DNA of 64,000 nucleotides from Hyphomonas polymorpha PS728 (GCF_000685315.1 NZ_ARYM01000004.1:62001-126000), one strand, 5' to 3'; numbered from the stretch's first letter, positions 17,687 to 26,728 are shown. Notes: generated from the sequence alone by a model not told the origin. Program-made: numbers and translations.

Positions 17687-17983
17687 GTGAGCGAGATCAT
17701 TGAACAGATGATTGTGCTTCAGGCTGACTGCGGTGTGGAGATCCTTCCTGACGCCGAGACCGATTGTCGACGCCGACTTGACCCCATTGAGACATCGGGA
17801 TTTCCTGCCGTATGGTTTGGTCGGGGCTTGTCCATGGAGCTGAAGACGTACGCTGAACTGGTCCGAGGCTGGGATGCCTTAGCCCCGGAAAATTGCTTGA
17901 AGCTGTTGGTGTCGGATGTCCCGGCTGCGCTCCACCAATTGATCCCGTACGCTCAGGTTTTCGGAATCACCGATGATGGATAG
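17687..17983 (+). CDS. Hypothetical protein, about 98 residues
   Basis: An open frame beginning at GTG with protein-like composition (TYAELVRGWDALAPENCLKL, VPAALHQLIPYAQVFGITDD). The frame is open 15 codons further upstream without an ATG, and AGAGAGAAG at 17661-17669 is too far from the GTG for a good fit, so the start is uncertain. It could be the end of a truncated gene. No known domain. Confidence 0.35.
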   Translation: MSEIIEQMIVLQADCGVEILPDAETDCRRRLDPIETSGFPAVWFGRGLSMELKTYAELVRGWDALAPENCLKLLVSDVPAALHQLIPYAQVFGITDDG

Positions 17984-18149
17984 AGGGATCAATCTTCGGC
18001 GGGATTCAACGCCGTGCAGCTTGTGAGAAACTCAAGCTGACACGTAAGACCTTCACGTCAACGGACGCGGTCCAACACCGGCCCGTCAGGGTAGCATTAT
18101 CTTCTCTCACAACGCTACGCGGCGAAACGCCGCGAAACATCCTGTCAGT

Positions 18150-18168
18150 TGGGACCCCAGTGGGACCC
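18150..18168. repeat. TGGGACCC direct repeats, left of att fragment
   Basis: Two copies of TGGGACCC (18150-18157 and 18161-18168), 11 bp apart. The same octamer recurs at 18401, and its complement at 18481, on the other side of the tRNA fragment. They are candidates for integrase or excisionase arm sites. Confidence 0.45.
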
Positions 18169-18223
18169 GGAGCAGATTTTGAGATTTTTTGCTGACACCC
18201 AAGGCTCGCAGTCCTTGAAAGTA

Positions 18224-18268
18224 TGGCGCACCCGAAGAGATTCGAACTCCTGACCCCCAGATTCGTAG
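18224..18268 (-). other. Attachment site: 3' half of a tRNA gene (Arg-ACG-like)
   Basis: On the minus strand this reads from an anticodon loop (CTACGAA) through TCTGG, a 5-nt variable loop, a T arm (AGGAG-TTCGAAT-CTCTT), an acceptor strand CGGGTGC, a discriminator base and encoded CCA. The bases 5' of the loop (TTGCG) do not pair with TCTGG, and no D arm or 5' acceptor exists, so the homology stops at the anticodon loop. This is the usual outcome of integration into a tRNA 3' end. The CCA end points left, so the element that created it should lie to the right (above 18268). It is 231 bp from the integrase start. Confidence 0.7.
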
Positions 18269-18400
18269 CGCAATTTTTGGTTGTTTCATTGCGTTTCGAT
18301 GGGTTGCGGACTGATCGTTTCAGCCCCTGTATATATTGAATAATTACTCTTTTTATGCTCCCTTAGGTTTCACGGCGTTTTGCTTCAAGCAGCGGTCAAA

Positions 18401-18488
18401 TGGGACCCCGGGTCCCCTGACCCCCTGTATGAGGCCGCCGGGCTGAAATCCGATCGTCTGGGGGTCAGAAGTCCCTCGGTGGGTCCCA
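18401..18488. repeat. TGGGACCC-type repeats, right of att fragment
   Basis: TGGGACCC at 18401-18408 is followed by the near-complement GGGTCCCC at 18410-18417 and the full complement GGGTCCCA at 18481-18488, just before the integrase ribosome binding site. Together with the two left copies they bracket the tRNA fragment, which fits recombinase arm sites or autoregulation of the integrase. Confidence 0.45.
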
Positions 18489-18499
18489 AGGGAGAGAAT

Positions 18500-19789
18500 A
18501 TGATGCCACAGAATATGACAGCGCGTTTCGTCGAAACCATCAAACCAAAGGCCGGCGAGCGTATCACCGTTACAGATTCAGTCGTTGAAGGGCTGGAGCT
18601 CCGGGTTGGCACGAACGGCTCAAAGATGTGGTCGCTGCGCTACCGGACAAAGAGCGGCAAGCGAAACAGACTTTCCCTCGGCAGATATCCCGCCCTCTCG
18701 CTCGCCGAAGCCCGGGACCGGGCCATCCAGGCGCTCGCCGCGGCTGTCAGTGGCGGTGATCCGGCAGCCGTCAGGAAGGTTGAGAAAGCAGAGGCCATCG
18801 CCGCAGAGCGTACCGTCGAAAACCTCGCCGCAGCGTTTTTTGCCTCGCCCGAAGCCGCCCAGCGCACAACACAGACCAATATCATGGAGTCCGGGGTCTG
18901 GCGAAATCACCTCGCGCCGAAACTAGCGAAGCGTCCATTGCAGGAGCTGAAGCGCGGCGAAGTGCGCGCCTGTGTCCGGGAGGTCGCAGAAGCCTCCGGC
19001 AACCGGACAGCAAACTATGCCCATGCGGTGCTGCGGCGGATCTATAATTTTGGCATCCGGGAAGAATGGATCGAGATGAACCCCGCCCAGTTCCCACAAC
19101 TCTATCAGCACAAATCGCGCGACCGCGTCTTCAGTGAAGCGGAAATCCGCCTACTCTGGGAAACCTGGTCGGTGGCCAAGGTCGGCGCGAGGCTGGGCGT
19201 CTCTGAACCCATCGCGATCGCACTCCAGCTCTGCCTGACGACCCTGCAACGGGCGGGTGAAGTGATCGGCATGCATACCGATGAACTCGACTGGACGACC
19301 CGGTCATGGGTCATCGCCTCGGAGCGGTCGAAGAACCGCAGGTCCCACCATGTTCCTCTCTCCCCGCTCAGCCAGCAGCTCATCCGGCGCGCCCTGGCGC
19401 TCGCGACGGCAACAGAGGTACCCAGCGACATCGAGAAACCCCTTCCCCGGCTCGTCGCCAATTACCGGGGACATGTCTTTCCGGCGATCCATGGCAACGG
19501 GCCAGTCGATCGCCACGTCGTCACGCGCGCCATGAGCCGGATCCGCGAAAAGCTCGACATCGACAACGGCACCGCCCACGACCTGCGGCGCACGGGCGCG
19601 AGCATGATGGCGTCAGAGCGCTGCGGCGTGCGCGGCGAGGTCATCGCCCGCATTCTGAACCACACCCCGCTCGGCTCTCCGGTCACCCAGATATATAACC
19701 GGTATGACTACGCTGCGGAGAAACGCGCAGCGCTCGAACTCTGGGCAAAAACCCTGCTCAAGATCACTGCAGCCAAACAACGGGGCTGA
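18500..19789 (+). CDS. Tyrosine site-specific integrase, P4/DUF4102 type
   Basis: 429 residues. The N-terminal DUF4102-like domain (about 1-90; WSLRYRTKSGKRNRLSLGRY) is followed by a SAM-like core-binding domain and a catalytic domain. Catalytic residues visible are R251 (QRAGEV), H360 and R363 (AHDLRRTG), H388 (ILNHTP) and tyrosine Y399 (IYNRYDY). The ATG at 18500 has GGGAGAG upstream; an earlier in-frame start would cross the TGGGACCC repeats. Such integrases insert islands and integrative elements into tRNA 3' ends, matching the fragment next door. The gene looks intact. Confidence 0.92.
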   Translation: MMPQNMTARFVETIKPKAGERITVTDSVVEGLELRVGTNGSKMWSLRYRTKSGKRNRLSLGRYPALSLAEARDRAIQALAAAVSGGDPAAVRKVEKAEAIAAERTVENLAAAFFASPEAAQRTTQTNIMESGVWRNHLAPKLAKRPLQELKRGEVRACVREVAEASGNRTANYAHAVLRRIYNFGIREEWIEMNPAQFPQLYQHKSRDRVFSEAEIRLLWETWSVAKVGARLGVSEPIAIALQLCLTTLQRAGEVIGMHTDELDWTTRSWVIASERSKNRRSHHVPLSPLSQQLIRRALALATATEVPSDIEKPLPRLVANYRGHVFPAIHGNGPVDRHVVTRAMSRIREKLDIDNGTAHDLRRTGASMMASERCGVRGEVIARILNHTPLGSPVTQIYNRYDYAAEKRAALELWAKTLLKITAAKQRG

Positions 19790-19892
19790 TCTGCTTCAAT
19801 CGTCCCGAAACCAGGTACCAGCAGGAGGGCTCGCAGGGACGCGGGCGCTCGGGCTCAGATAAAAAATGGGTCGATCCGCGTTTTGCCGGGCC

Positions 19893-20384
19893 TCATTGAG
19901 CCTGTTCCCTGAATGCCTGCTCCGCCAGAGCGACCGTTTCCGGGAACAGGAGGAAAGCCCAGTCGGCCACAATGGCCGTCTGCAGTCCTTCTTCAAGCTC
20001 CAGACGGTATTCCATACGCAGCAGTTTACCGCTGCCACGTGCACTGACTTTAAGAACCTTCAGCCACAGTCGCACCCGGTCTCCGCCCTTCACCACCCTG
20101 ACAAAACGCACCTTCTCGAAGCCATAATTCAGGTCAGCTGCAACACTGCCGATATGGAGCATCTCTTGCGCCATGGGCGGCGCCAAAGAGAGAACCAGAA
20201 GTCCGTGAGCGATCGTTCCGCCAAAGGCCGCCTTGGCCCTTTCCCGGTCAACATGGATCCAGTTGTGATCGCTGACGGCATCGGCGTAGGTATCGATGCG
20301 GTTCTGCGACACCTCAACCCAACCAGAGGGCCCGATCTCCCGGCCCACCAGCAATTCGAGTTCTGAATAGTCTGCTTTCAGCAT
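19893..20384 (-). CDS. MaoC-like (R)-specific enoyl-CoA hydratase
   Basis: 163 residues with a hot-dog fold and the hydratase-2 motif SDHNWIHVDRERAKAAFGGT followed by IAHG, which carries the catalytic Asp and His. It would hydrate a trans-2-enoyl-CoA, or act as a dehydratase in acyl-CoA breakdown. The ATG at 20384 has CAGGA upstream; an alternative TTG lies 6 codons earlier. It is the second gene after the SDR at 21182, with a 36-bp gap, and is the first catabolic gene right of the integrase. Confidence 0.8.
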   Translation of the reverse strand: MLKADYSELELLVGREIGPSGWVEVSQNRIDTYADAVSDHNWIHVDRERAKAAFGGTIAHGLLVLSLAPPMAQEMLHIGSVAADLNYGFEKVRFVRVVKGGDRVRLWLKVLKVSARGSGKLLRMEYRLELEEGLQTAIVADWAFLLFPETVALAEQAFREQAQ

Positions 20385-20420
20385 AATCCTGACTTTCTCC
20401 AAATAGGCGCGCGCCGAGCA

Positions 20421-21182
20421 TCAGCGACGCGAAAAGCCACCATCGGCCGTCAGGACCGACGCTGTCATGGAGCTGGAAAGGTCTGAAAGCAGGAAGCAAA
20501 TGGTCTCCCCAATCTCCTCAGGTGTGATCAGGCGCCCTTGCGGAACGTCGGCAATCCACTTCTCCATCATCTCCGGGCGGCGCTCCTTCGCCCTGAGCGT
20601 CAGCTCCGTCTCGATATGCCCGGGTTCTATAGCGTTCACCCGGATACCGTGCTGGGCCCACTCCACGCCGAGCACGGCTGCAAGATGGGACAATGCCGCC
20701 TTCGACGCCGAATAGGAAACAACAGGCGGCGGCCAGATCGCTTTGGACGCCGCAACGGATGAGACAAGAACGATCGAACCGCCCACATCCTTCATCAGCC
20801 GCCCAAACGCCTGCGCGCAATAGAAACTCCCGTCCAGGGTAACAGCAAAGGTCTTGCGCCAGTCCTCCGGGGCGAGGTCGAAAGCGGCTCCGGGGAAAAT
20901 GGCCGCTGCGTTGGCAACCAGTCCGTAAACCTGACCGACCTCTCTGTTGATGCGGGCCGCCACCTCGGATACGGCCGCTGCATCCGAAACATCCAGTTGG
21001 TAGAAGTGCGCCAGGGCGCCGGTTTCCTGCTTCAGGTGTCCGACAGCGGCTTCGCCCTTCTCCTGGTTCCGCCCGGTCAGGACGACTGTGCCGCCCTGCT
21101 CTGCGAGCGCTTTTGCAGTAGCCATGGCGATCCCACCATAGCCTCCCGTAATGACGTGAACCCGGCCCGCTAACCCTCGCAT
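20421..21182 (-). CDS. SDR family oxidoreductase
   Basis: 253 residues, classical short-chain dehydrogenase: cofactor motif TGGYGGIA (12-19), NAAA in place of NNAG, and the catalytic YSASK. The C-terminal LTADGGFSR is typical. AGGAGGG lies 7 nt before the ATG at 21182. It probably oxidises a hydroxyacyl-CoA or alcohol intermediate together with the MaoC protein. A half-conserved operator lies about 85 bp upstream. Confidence 0.85.
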   Translation of the reverse strand: MRGLAGRVHVITGGYGGIAMATAKALAEQGGTVVLTGRNQEKGEAAVGHLKQETGALAHFYQLDVSDAAAVSEVAARINREVGQVYGLVANAAAIFPGAAFDLAPEDWRKTFAVTLDGSFYCAQAFGRLMKDVGGSIVLVSSVAASKAIWPPPVVSYSASKAALSHLAAVLGVEWAQHGIRVNAIEPGHIETELTLRAKERRPEMMEKWIADVPQGRLITPEEIGETICFLLSDLSSSMTASVLTADGGFSRR

Positions 21183-21264
21183 ATCATTCCCTCCTCAAAC
21201 TTTTGTGGCCACATTTCTCGCGTTGCCATCTTTATCGACGTAGCCAGCGCCTGCGGCAGATGAC

Positions 21265-21280
21265 TAGTACAACTGTTTCT
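21265..21280. promoter_or_regulatory. Cluster operator, weak copy (TAGTAC-AACT-GTTTCT)
   Basis: The left half matches the strong copies at 21469 and 47974 exactly; the right half keeps only the GT. It lies upstream of the SDR at 21182 in the same 389-bp divergent gap as the 21469 copy. Confidence 0.4.
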
Positions 21281-21468
21281 TCCCCAAGTGCCCTCCGCGG
21301 TCAACTCCCGCGCCCTTTCCCCAAGACCTGCGCGCCTCTCTAAACGCCTCAGGCCTAGCCAAAAGCGAGATAATCCTTAGAGAATCGGCCGGCCCATATC
21401 CCGCCCGACCGTCCCTCTCTGAACTTTTCGCTGGCGGATTGCCTCTGGATCACGCCCTGAAACCAGTG

Positions 21469-21484
21469 TAGTACACACGTACTA
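21469..21484. promoter_or_regulatory. Cluster operator, perfect copy (TAGTAC-ACAC-GTACTA)
   Basis: A perfect 6-4-6 inverted repeat, 88 bp before the CoA transferase start. It differs by one base, in the spacer, from the copy at 47974. It fits the wider consensus TANNAC-N4-GTNNTA. The rest of the 21183-21571 gap shows no gene. Confidence 0.7.
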
Positions 21485-21571
21485 TTTACAAGGCGAACCT
21501 GGCAGAAGTCACAAAAGCGACTGCGCCGGGATCCGGGGAACATCCGAACGGCCGGCCTATGGGAGAAAAAA

Positions 21572-22780
21572 ATGACAACGCGCAGCAACGATCAGGAAAA
21601 CGCAGGAAAGGGTCCTTGTGCGGGCCTCCGTGTCATCGAAGTTGCCACCATGGTGTCAGGCCCATTCGCCGGCCAGATGCTGGGCGACCTTGGAGCAGAA
21701 GTCATCAAGATCGAAACGACGGCCGGCGACCCCATGCGGGGCAACCACCCGATGCATGAAGGGATGTCAGCCTATTTCTCCCTCTTCAACAGAAACAAGA
21801 AAAGCATCTGCCTGGATCTCAAGTCGGATGAAGGACGGGCCATCGCGGCCGACCTGATCGCCGGCGCGGATGTCGTTCTCGAAAACTTCCGCCCCGGGAC
21901 AATGGAACGCCTGGGGCTGGGCTATGAAGCGCTCCGGCAACGCAATCCTCGGCTTATCTATGCCGGACTGTCCGGTTTTGGGGAAGATGGGCCGTACAAG
22001 GACAAACCTGCCTACGATCATGTCATTCAGGCTCTCAGCGGCGCGATGCCTGTGATGGGCTCACCCGAAGATCCCGCGCCCATACCACATATCATTGCCG
22101 ACAAGGTAGCCTCGATCCTGGCGTGCAATGCGATCATTGCCGCTCTGCTGCACCGGGAACGTGCAGGCGGCAAGGGGCAGAAAGTTTCCCTCTCGCTGAT
22201 GAAAGCCTACGCCGCCTTCCTGATGCCAGACTTGCTGAATAACTTCCTGTTCCAGACAAAGGACGTCCAGAAGATTCCCAACATCAAGATCCACCATCCG
22301 CTGCGATTGAAAGACGGTAGCGTAATGGGCCACGTGCAGCTGGATCCGCAGTTCAAAGGGCTCTGCCGGATTTTCGGACGCGAAGACCTTTTGGAGGATA
22401 AGCGCTACAACACGCCCTGGTCGCGTATCTTCAACTACGCCGACTTCTGGAAGGAGCTGGAAGAACCAGCTTCAAAGATGACCAAGGCGGAAGTCATTGC
22501 GCTCGCCGATGAGTATGGCGTCCCCCTTGCCCCCGTGAACAGCGTCGAAGAGTTCATGGCTGATCCGCAGGCCGTCCATGCCGAATGCTTCATCGATACC
22601 GAGGATCCCGAATTCGGACGGATGCGGACATCAGGGTTCTTTGCAGACTTCGAAGCGTCGCCACCGTCCATCCGGATGCGCGCACCGAAACTCGGGGAAC
22701 ACACCGGCGAAATCCTGAAAGGCCTTGGCCGGAGCGAGGATGACATTGAAGCTGCCCGAAAATCCCAGGCTATCAAATAA
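21572..22780 (+). CDS. CaiB/BaiF (family III) CoA transferase
   Basis: 402 residues. It opens with GLRVIEVATMVSGPFAGQML, typical of family III, and contains ENFRPGTMERLGLGYEAL, PAYDHVIQALSGAM and the aspartate in IADKVAS that forms the acyl-anhydride in this family. It would move CoA from a donor acyl-CoA to a free acid, activating a pathway acid without ATP. The start ATG follows GGGAGAAAAAA. A strong terminator follows the gene, so it is probably monocistronic. Confidence 0.9.
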   Translation: MTTRSNDQENAGKGPCAGLRVIEVATMVSGPFAGQMLGDLGAEVIKIETTAGDPMRGNHPMHEGMSAYFSLFNRNKKSICLDLKSDEGRAIAADLIAGADVVLENFRPGTMERLGLGYEALRQRNPRLIYAGLSGFGEDGPYKDKPAYDHVIQALSGAMPVMGSPEDPAPIPHIIADKVASILACNAIIAALLHRERAGGKGQKVSLSLMKAYAAFLMPDLLNNFLFQTKDVQKIPNIKIHHPLRLKDGSVMGHVQLDPQFKGLCRIFGREDLLEDKRYNTPWSRIFNYADFWKELEEPASKMTKAEVIALADEYGVPLAPVNSVEEFMADPQAVHAECFIDTEDPEFGRMRTSGFFADFEASPPSIRMRAPKLGEHTGEILKGLGRSEDDIEAARKSQAIK

Positions 22781-22787
22781 GACCTGA

Positions 22788-22822
22788 CCGGCCCCCATAG
22801 GGAATGGGGGCCGGAGAGTTTT
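22788..22822 (+). terminator. Rho-independent terminator after the CoA transferase
   Basis: CCGGCCCCCAT (22788-22798) pairs perfectly with ATGGGGGCCGG (22804-22814) around a 5-nt loop, followed by AGAGTTTT. It separates the transferase from the convergent kinase gene. Confidence 0.75.
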
Positions 22823-22940
22823 CGGTTCATGCGCCGCGACGCGCCGCCGACAGCGCTCTAGGGCAGATCCGGACAAAATCATCCAGGCCAGAAACAAGGA
22901 TGCCAGACCTTGGCATCAATCCACCAGGCTCCCCGCAACG

Positions 22941-24005
22941 TCACCGGCGGGGAATGCCTAGCGCGCCCAGCACATCAAGGTCTGCGGCAGCTGTTGTCAC
23001 AAGCTCGCCTGCAGCGTTGATCATTTCGATCGGCCCCGACTCAATTGGATTGCACGCGCCGCTTGGGACGGCATGCGCCATCTGTTGCCGGTAAACCAGC
23101 CAAGCCTGCTCAAACGAGTACACTTCCATTCCGGCGGCTCGGGCCGCATCCAGGTAATGCCGCAGAAGACGCTGCTCTTCTTTTCGCCGATCCTCGATCG
23201 GGAGCGCGCTCACGATCAACCATGAGACATCATGCATGTATGTGCCGGCAAAATAGAGCTGGAAGTCGAGAACACCCGGTTTCCCGTCACGCTCGAAGAA
23301 CATGTTTCCACCGTGAGCGTCGCCATGGCAAAGGGTTCTTGGCGCGGCATCGTTCAATTCCCACATGCGCTGCAAAGCATCCCGCAAAAGCTGGACGTCC
23401 GGAAAAGTCTGCTCAAGGCGTTGTCCGAACTGGCGTGTCTTCAATTCCTCCCAATGCTTGTCCCGAAGCACATATTGGAAGAACTCACGTTGAGGTTTTT
23501 CAAATCCGGCGAGGTCGCCAAGGCGCGGATCCCCCGACCATCGGGCGTGCATGGAAGCGAACTGCTCAAGCAATGCCGCGACCTCATCCACAGTGAGCGC
23601 GCCCCAGTTGCCAAATCTCGCGCCACGCGTCTGAACGATGTCTTCGAGCATCGTCAGTCCCTGCTTGTCGGCGTCACTCGCGGCGAAGTAACAATCAGGA
23701 ATATTCATCGGCACGTCTTGCGCCATTGCGTTGAAGAAACGGACTTCCTGTTGCAAAACAACCCAATAACGATTTCGCTGCTTTTCCGTAAATCCGCCCT
23801 TTATATAGACGGAGGCGGGCGGATTACCCACGGATCCGGGATCTGCATAATCGAGTGAAAATTTACACGACGCGGAAGTACCAATTCGCTCACCGGTGCG
23901 GGAGAAACCGGCGACTTTCACACCCGGAAATCTTGCTGAAAGTGCCTTGGTGAACCAATCGGCTGTAAAGTCATCGAAGGCACGTGGCAGCGCATCGTTA
24001 CTCAT
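22941..24005 (-). CDS. APH/CHK-type phosphotransferase, copy 1
   Basis: 354 residues, soluble. The kinase-fold signature LCHGDAHGGNMFF (catalytic Asp) and the metal-binding aspartate in VLDFQ are present, with an N-terminal lobe around SVYIKGGF. It belongs to the broad aminoglycoside/choline/ecdysteroid-kinase-like family, which phosphorylates small-molecule hydroxyls. The paralogue at 29408 shares FPGV/FPGI, YIKGGF and LDMIGALG-like segments. Context argues for a pathway intermediate rather than an antibiotic as substrate; that is inference. The ATG at 24005 follows GAGG; the first in-frame start, a GTG, is 5 codons earlier. Confidence 0.75.
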   Translation of the reverse strand: MSNDALPRAFDDFTADWFTKALSARFPGVKVAGFSRTGERIGTSASCKFSLDYADPGSVGNPPASVYIKGGFTEKQRNRYWVVLQQEVRFFNAMAQDVPMNIPDCYFAASDADKQGLTMLEDIVQTRGARFGNWGALTVDEVAALLEQFASMHARWSGDPRLGDLAGFEKPQREFFQYVLRDKHWEELKTRQFGQRLEQTFPDVQLLRDALQRMWELNDAAPRTLCHGDAHGGNMFFERDGKPGVLDFQLYFAGTYMHDVSWLIVSALPIEDRRKEEQRLLRHYLDAARAAGMEVYSFEQAWLVYRQQMAHAVPSGACNPIESGPIEMINAAGELVTTAAADLDVLGALGIPRR

Positions 24006-24025
24006 AACAAGCATCCTCACAAATT

Positions 24026-24041
24026 TAAAACAACCGACTAA
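24026..24041. promoter_or_regulatory. Cluster operator copy (TAAAAC-AACC-GACTAA)
   Basis: One base of the right GT is changed, otherwise it fits TANNAC-N4-GTNNTA. It lies 20 bp before the kinase start at 24005, so it would overlap the ribosome binding or early transcribed region. The remaining gap to 24395 holds no gene that I can support. Confidence 0.45.
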
Positions 24042-24395
24042 ATTTATGATGGGCTTTGGGGTGGCATAGAGTCAACCTCGGTGATGACGCGGTACGTGAA
24101 AGACCACATCTTCGGCTATTTTCTGCCGATCCCGATGGGCGCAGCGCAACAGACAGAGAGGCGATGAACGGGCATTCTCTGTGTATGTTTCTCGTTGAGC
24201 GGGCAGAGCCCCCTGCCCGGTTTGACAGTCTTTGTCTTCGGCCACCGGGGAGCGACGAAGCTCGGCGTTGTGATCTGCAGGTCAGGGACATCGCCTCCCA
24301 GACACGAAACTGAGTGGAGCAGGGAAATTCAGAGGGCGGATCGTAAGGCACGCGCTATCTTGAACCTGCATACAGGCACCGGAAAGTACAGCTTC

Positions 24396-25181
24396 TTACA
24401 ACATCGCCTTTTCTGAATGCGCGGTGGGCTCCAGTAGAGCCCCGCGCATGGCTTCCAATCTTTCCTCGGTCAGCCCCGCATTCATACGGAGGAAGGCCTC
24501 CGTCGAGAGATGCTTTCGTTCGATCCAGGCATAGCTCTGCTCCAGAAAGTCTGCGCGCACACCCGCAAGCATCCGCAGGCTCTCATCCGGCAGTATACGG
24601 CCGGCAATCTCCGCGAACTTGCGGGCACCGCTTTCGATCTTGTCACCGGAAATGGTCTGCTGTGTGGCCAGGTAGTCTGCAACAATACTGTCCCGCGTCA
24701 CGCCGAGGATCTCGAGCAGTAAAGCAACCGCCACACCGGTTCGATCCTTGCCGGCGGTACAATGAATAAGCGTCGGCGCCGGGTGCCCGGCGACATGATC
24801 GAAGTAAACCGAAAGGGCCGGCGCGACGGCCACGGGTATCGCCCGGTAGATCTTGTGAACCAGCGCCTGAACACTCGCAGGAGAGCAATCCTGCGCAAGC
24901 ACATCCCAAAAGGTGCCCCTGGCTTTCACATCGGTGCCGACGTTAAGCTGGCGGACATCCGCACAAACCTCCTGAACAGCCGTGTTCGGGAAATCGCGCG
25001 CCTCCGACGCACTCCGGATATCCAGAACCAGCCCTAATCTCAGCGAACGGAGGCGCTCCATATCGGCCGGGCGGGGCTCCAGGATGGCCTCTGAACGGAA
25101 CAGCCTGGAGGGTTTGACCTGTCTTCCGTCAGCTGTCGGAAGACCTCCGATATCCCGGAAATTCGGCGCGCAATTCAACAA
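24396..25181 (-). CDS. Tyrosine-protein phosphatase family, MptpB-like
   Basis: About 261 residues. The family opening NFRDIGGLPTADGRQVKPSR with LFRSEA is present, and the active-site P-loop HCTAGKDRTG (CX5R) is intact. Related enzymes dephosphorylate phosphotyrosine, phosphoserine or phosphoinositides. It follows the MFS gene by 23 bp if the TTG at 25181 is used (GGAG 10 nt upstream). An ATG at 25292 is also in frame but would lie inside the MFS gene and add residues not typical of the family. A phosphatase in a cluster with two small-molecule kinases is intriguing, but a functional link is unproven. Confidence 0.75.
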   Translation of the reverse strand: MLNCAPNFRDIGGLPTADGRQVKPSRLFRSEAILEPRPADMERLRSLRLGLVLDIRSASEARDFPNTAVQEVCADVRQLNVGTDVKARGTFWDVLAQDCSPASVQALVHKIYRAIPVAVAPALSVYFDHVAGHPAPTLIHCTAGKDRTGVAVALLLEILGVTRDSIVADYLATQQTISGDKIESGARKFAEIAGRILPDESLRMLAGVRADFLEQSYAWIERKHLSTEAFLRMNAGLTEERLEAMRGALLEPTAHSEKAML

Positions 25182-25204
25182 GATAGTCTGGCTCCGTTTT
25201 CGAC

Positions 25205-26527
25205 CTAGTCCTGGTCTTCGGCAAATCGGGATTGACGTGTAGCGAGGAAGGTAAGCAAAATCAGGAAAGGCGTCGTCAGCAATGACAGCCATACAAGGCC
25301 GACGCCGAGACTATGCTCGCCGCCCCGGATCAGCGCCCCAAGCTCAACCGCCACAAGTGGCCCCAATCCATAGCCGAGCAGCGCGATGACAAGGAGGTTC
25401 ACGGCCGCCAGGCGCGCCCTCATCCGGATCGGACCAAACTGCTGGTACGCAATTGGCGGCATGACAGCGAAAGCAGAGCCGAACAGGATACCAATGGCGA
25501 GGCAAACGTACAGGACCACACCGCCGGAAGAAATGCCTGCCGCAAACGCCGGGCCAACGGCGCATCCCGCTATCATCAGTACAGTGACAGCCCCTCTTTT
25601 GGGCCATTTGGCGTCTATTTTCATCGCGACCTGCGGCCACAGGAAGTTACCGATCAAGGCTGCCGGAATACCGATCCATCCAAGCAAATAGCCCGCCCTC
25701 GAAAGGCTGAGCCCCTCCTCCCGCACGAGAAGTGTCGGAAGCCATGTAACGACCGCCAGCGCAAAGAAACTGTAGACGCCCGCCGCTGTCAGAAGCGGTA
25801 CAAAAAACATACCCCGCTGCCTGATATAGCTGAAAAAGGCACTCCAGGAGGAATCGTCCTGGCCGATCGCCAGTGACTCCCCTCTCGGCGGGTTGGCGGC
25901 TGTCAGGAAAAAAACAAGCCCCAGAACAAGACCGGGGAGACCCACCAGCACGAACGTCAGCTGCCATGGCTCGAGCCCGGTTGCGCTGCTCACGCCCGCA
26001 GCGAGGTCATAGGCCATTGCTCCCAGAGTGTAGGAACCAATGGACATGAAGCTGCCCACCGACAGGTAGACCGACATTGGAAGGCTCCGCCTTTCCTTTG
26101 TGAAGAGGTCAGCTATCAGGGAAACAGCGGCTGGCGTCAGGACGGCCTCGCCAAGCGCGACGCCGCAGCGAAGAATCAGCAGACTCCAGAAGTCCACCGC
26201 AAAAGCGGAGAGAACAGTTGCCAGGCTCCAGACACCAACCCCGACAGCCACGACAAGGCGCCTGTCACGCGTGTCGACAAGCTGTGCCAGGGGCAGCCCG
26301 CCAAACGAATAGACCACGGCGAAACCAAAGCCGAGCAGGAGTGCGAGCTGACGGTCTGCCAGACCGAGCGACTGTCCGACCGGTTCGGCCAGCAACGCCA
26401 GGATACTGCGGTCAATAAAAGAGAGTACGAACAGAACCGTCAGAAGCCCGACCGTGTACCAGGCATGCAGCTTCGTCGGCCTCGGTGTCGAACCGGCATT
26501 TTCGACTGACACAATTTGCGAAGTCAT
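25205..26527 (-). CDS. MFS transporter, Spinster-like
   Basis: 440 residues with about 12 hydrophobic segments. The first helix contains VLFVLSFIDRSILALLAEPV, typical of Spinster-like and organic-acid MFS carriers, and the loop 2-3 motif is present as LAQLVDTRDRR. Probable inner-membrane uptake or efflux of the cluster's substrate. The ATG at 26527 begins a normal cytoplasmic N-terminus; the frame is open 63 codons further upstream but that part looks non-coding. A degenerate cluster operator lies at 26713. Confidence 0.85.
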   Translation of the reverse strand: MTSQIVSVENAGSTPRPTKLHAWYTVGLLTVLFVLSFIDRSILALLAEPVGQSLGLADRQLALLLGFGFAVVYSFGGLPLAQLVDTRDRRLVVAVGVGVWSLATVLSAFAVDFWSLLILRCGVALGEAVLTPAAVSLIADLFTKERRSLPMSVYLSVGSFMSIGSYTLGAMAYDLAAGVSSATGLEPWQLTFVLVGLPGLVLGLVFFLTAANPPRGESLAIGQDDSSWSAFFSYIRQRGMFFVPLLTAAGVYSFFALAVVTWLPTLLVREEGLSLSRAGYLLGWIGIPAALIGNFLWPQVAMKIDAKWPKRGAVTVLMIAGCAVGPAFAAGISSGGVVLYVCLAIGILFGSAFAVMPPIAYQQFGPIRMRARLAAVNLLVIALLGYGLGPLVAVELGALIRGGEHSLGVGLVWLSLLTTPFLILLTFLATRQSRFAEDQD

Positions 26528-26712
26528 TATCTTACCGAGACCTTTTCTGGCGAACATCGCGCCTTGTAATGCACCAGCCCGTGCATTTGCCGGACTGCGC
26601 ATCGGGCAAATGCTGGCTATCAACATCAGCTGACGCGCAGACCGGAATCTTCCGCCCCAGTTCGCCCCGCCCCCTTCTGACTGCCCAGAAGTATGGGTAA
26701 CGCAAATTCGGG

Positions 26713-26728
26713 TCAAGCAAACGTTTTA
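26713..26728. promoter_or_regulatory. Cluster operator, degenerate copy (TCAAGC-AAAC-GTTTTA)
   Basis: The right half and spacer match the 29328 copy (AAACGTTTT); the left half is poor. It lies 186 bp upstream of the MFS start in a 463-bp gap that otherwise shows no gene. Confidence 0.4.

Noticed and set aside
18224-18330. Complete tRNA gene
   Set aside because: Only the part from the anticodon loop to CCA is present; the 5' acceptor, D arm and 5' anticodon strand are missing.
22941-24005. Aminoglycoside resistance gene
   Set aside because: The kinase motif is shared by a very broad family; the paralogue and the cluster operator point to catabolism, not resistance.
25182-25292. N-terminal extension of the tyrosine phosphatase to the ATG at 25292
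   Set aside because: It would lie within the MFS coding sequence and adds residues not found in the family; a TTG start after GGAG is more likely, though not certain.
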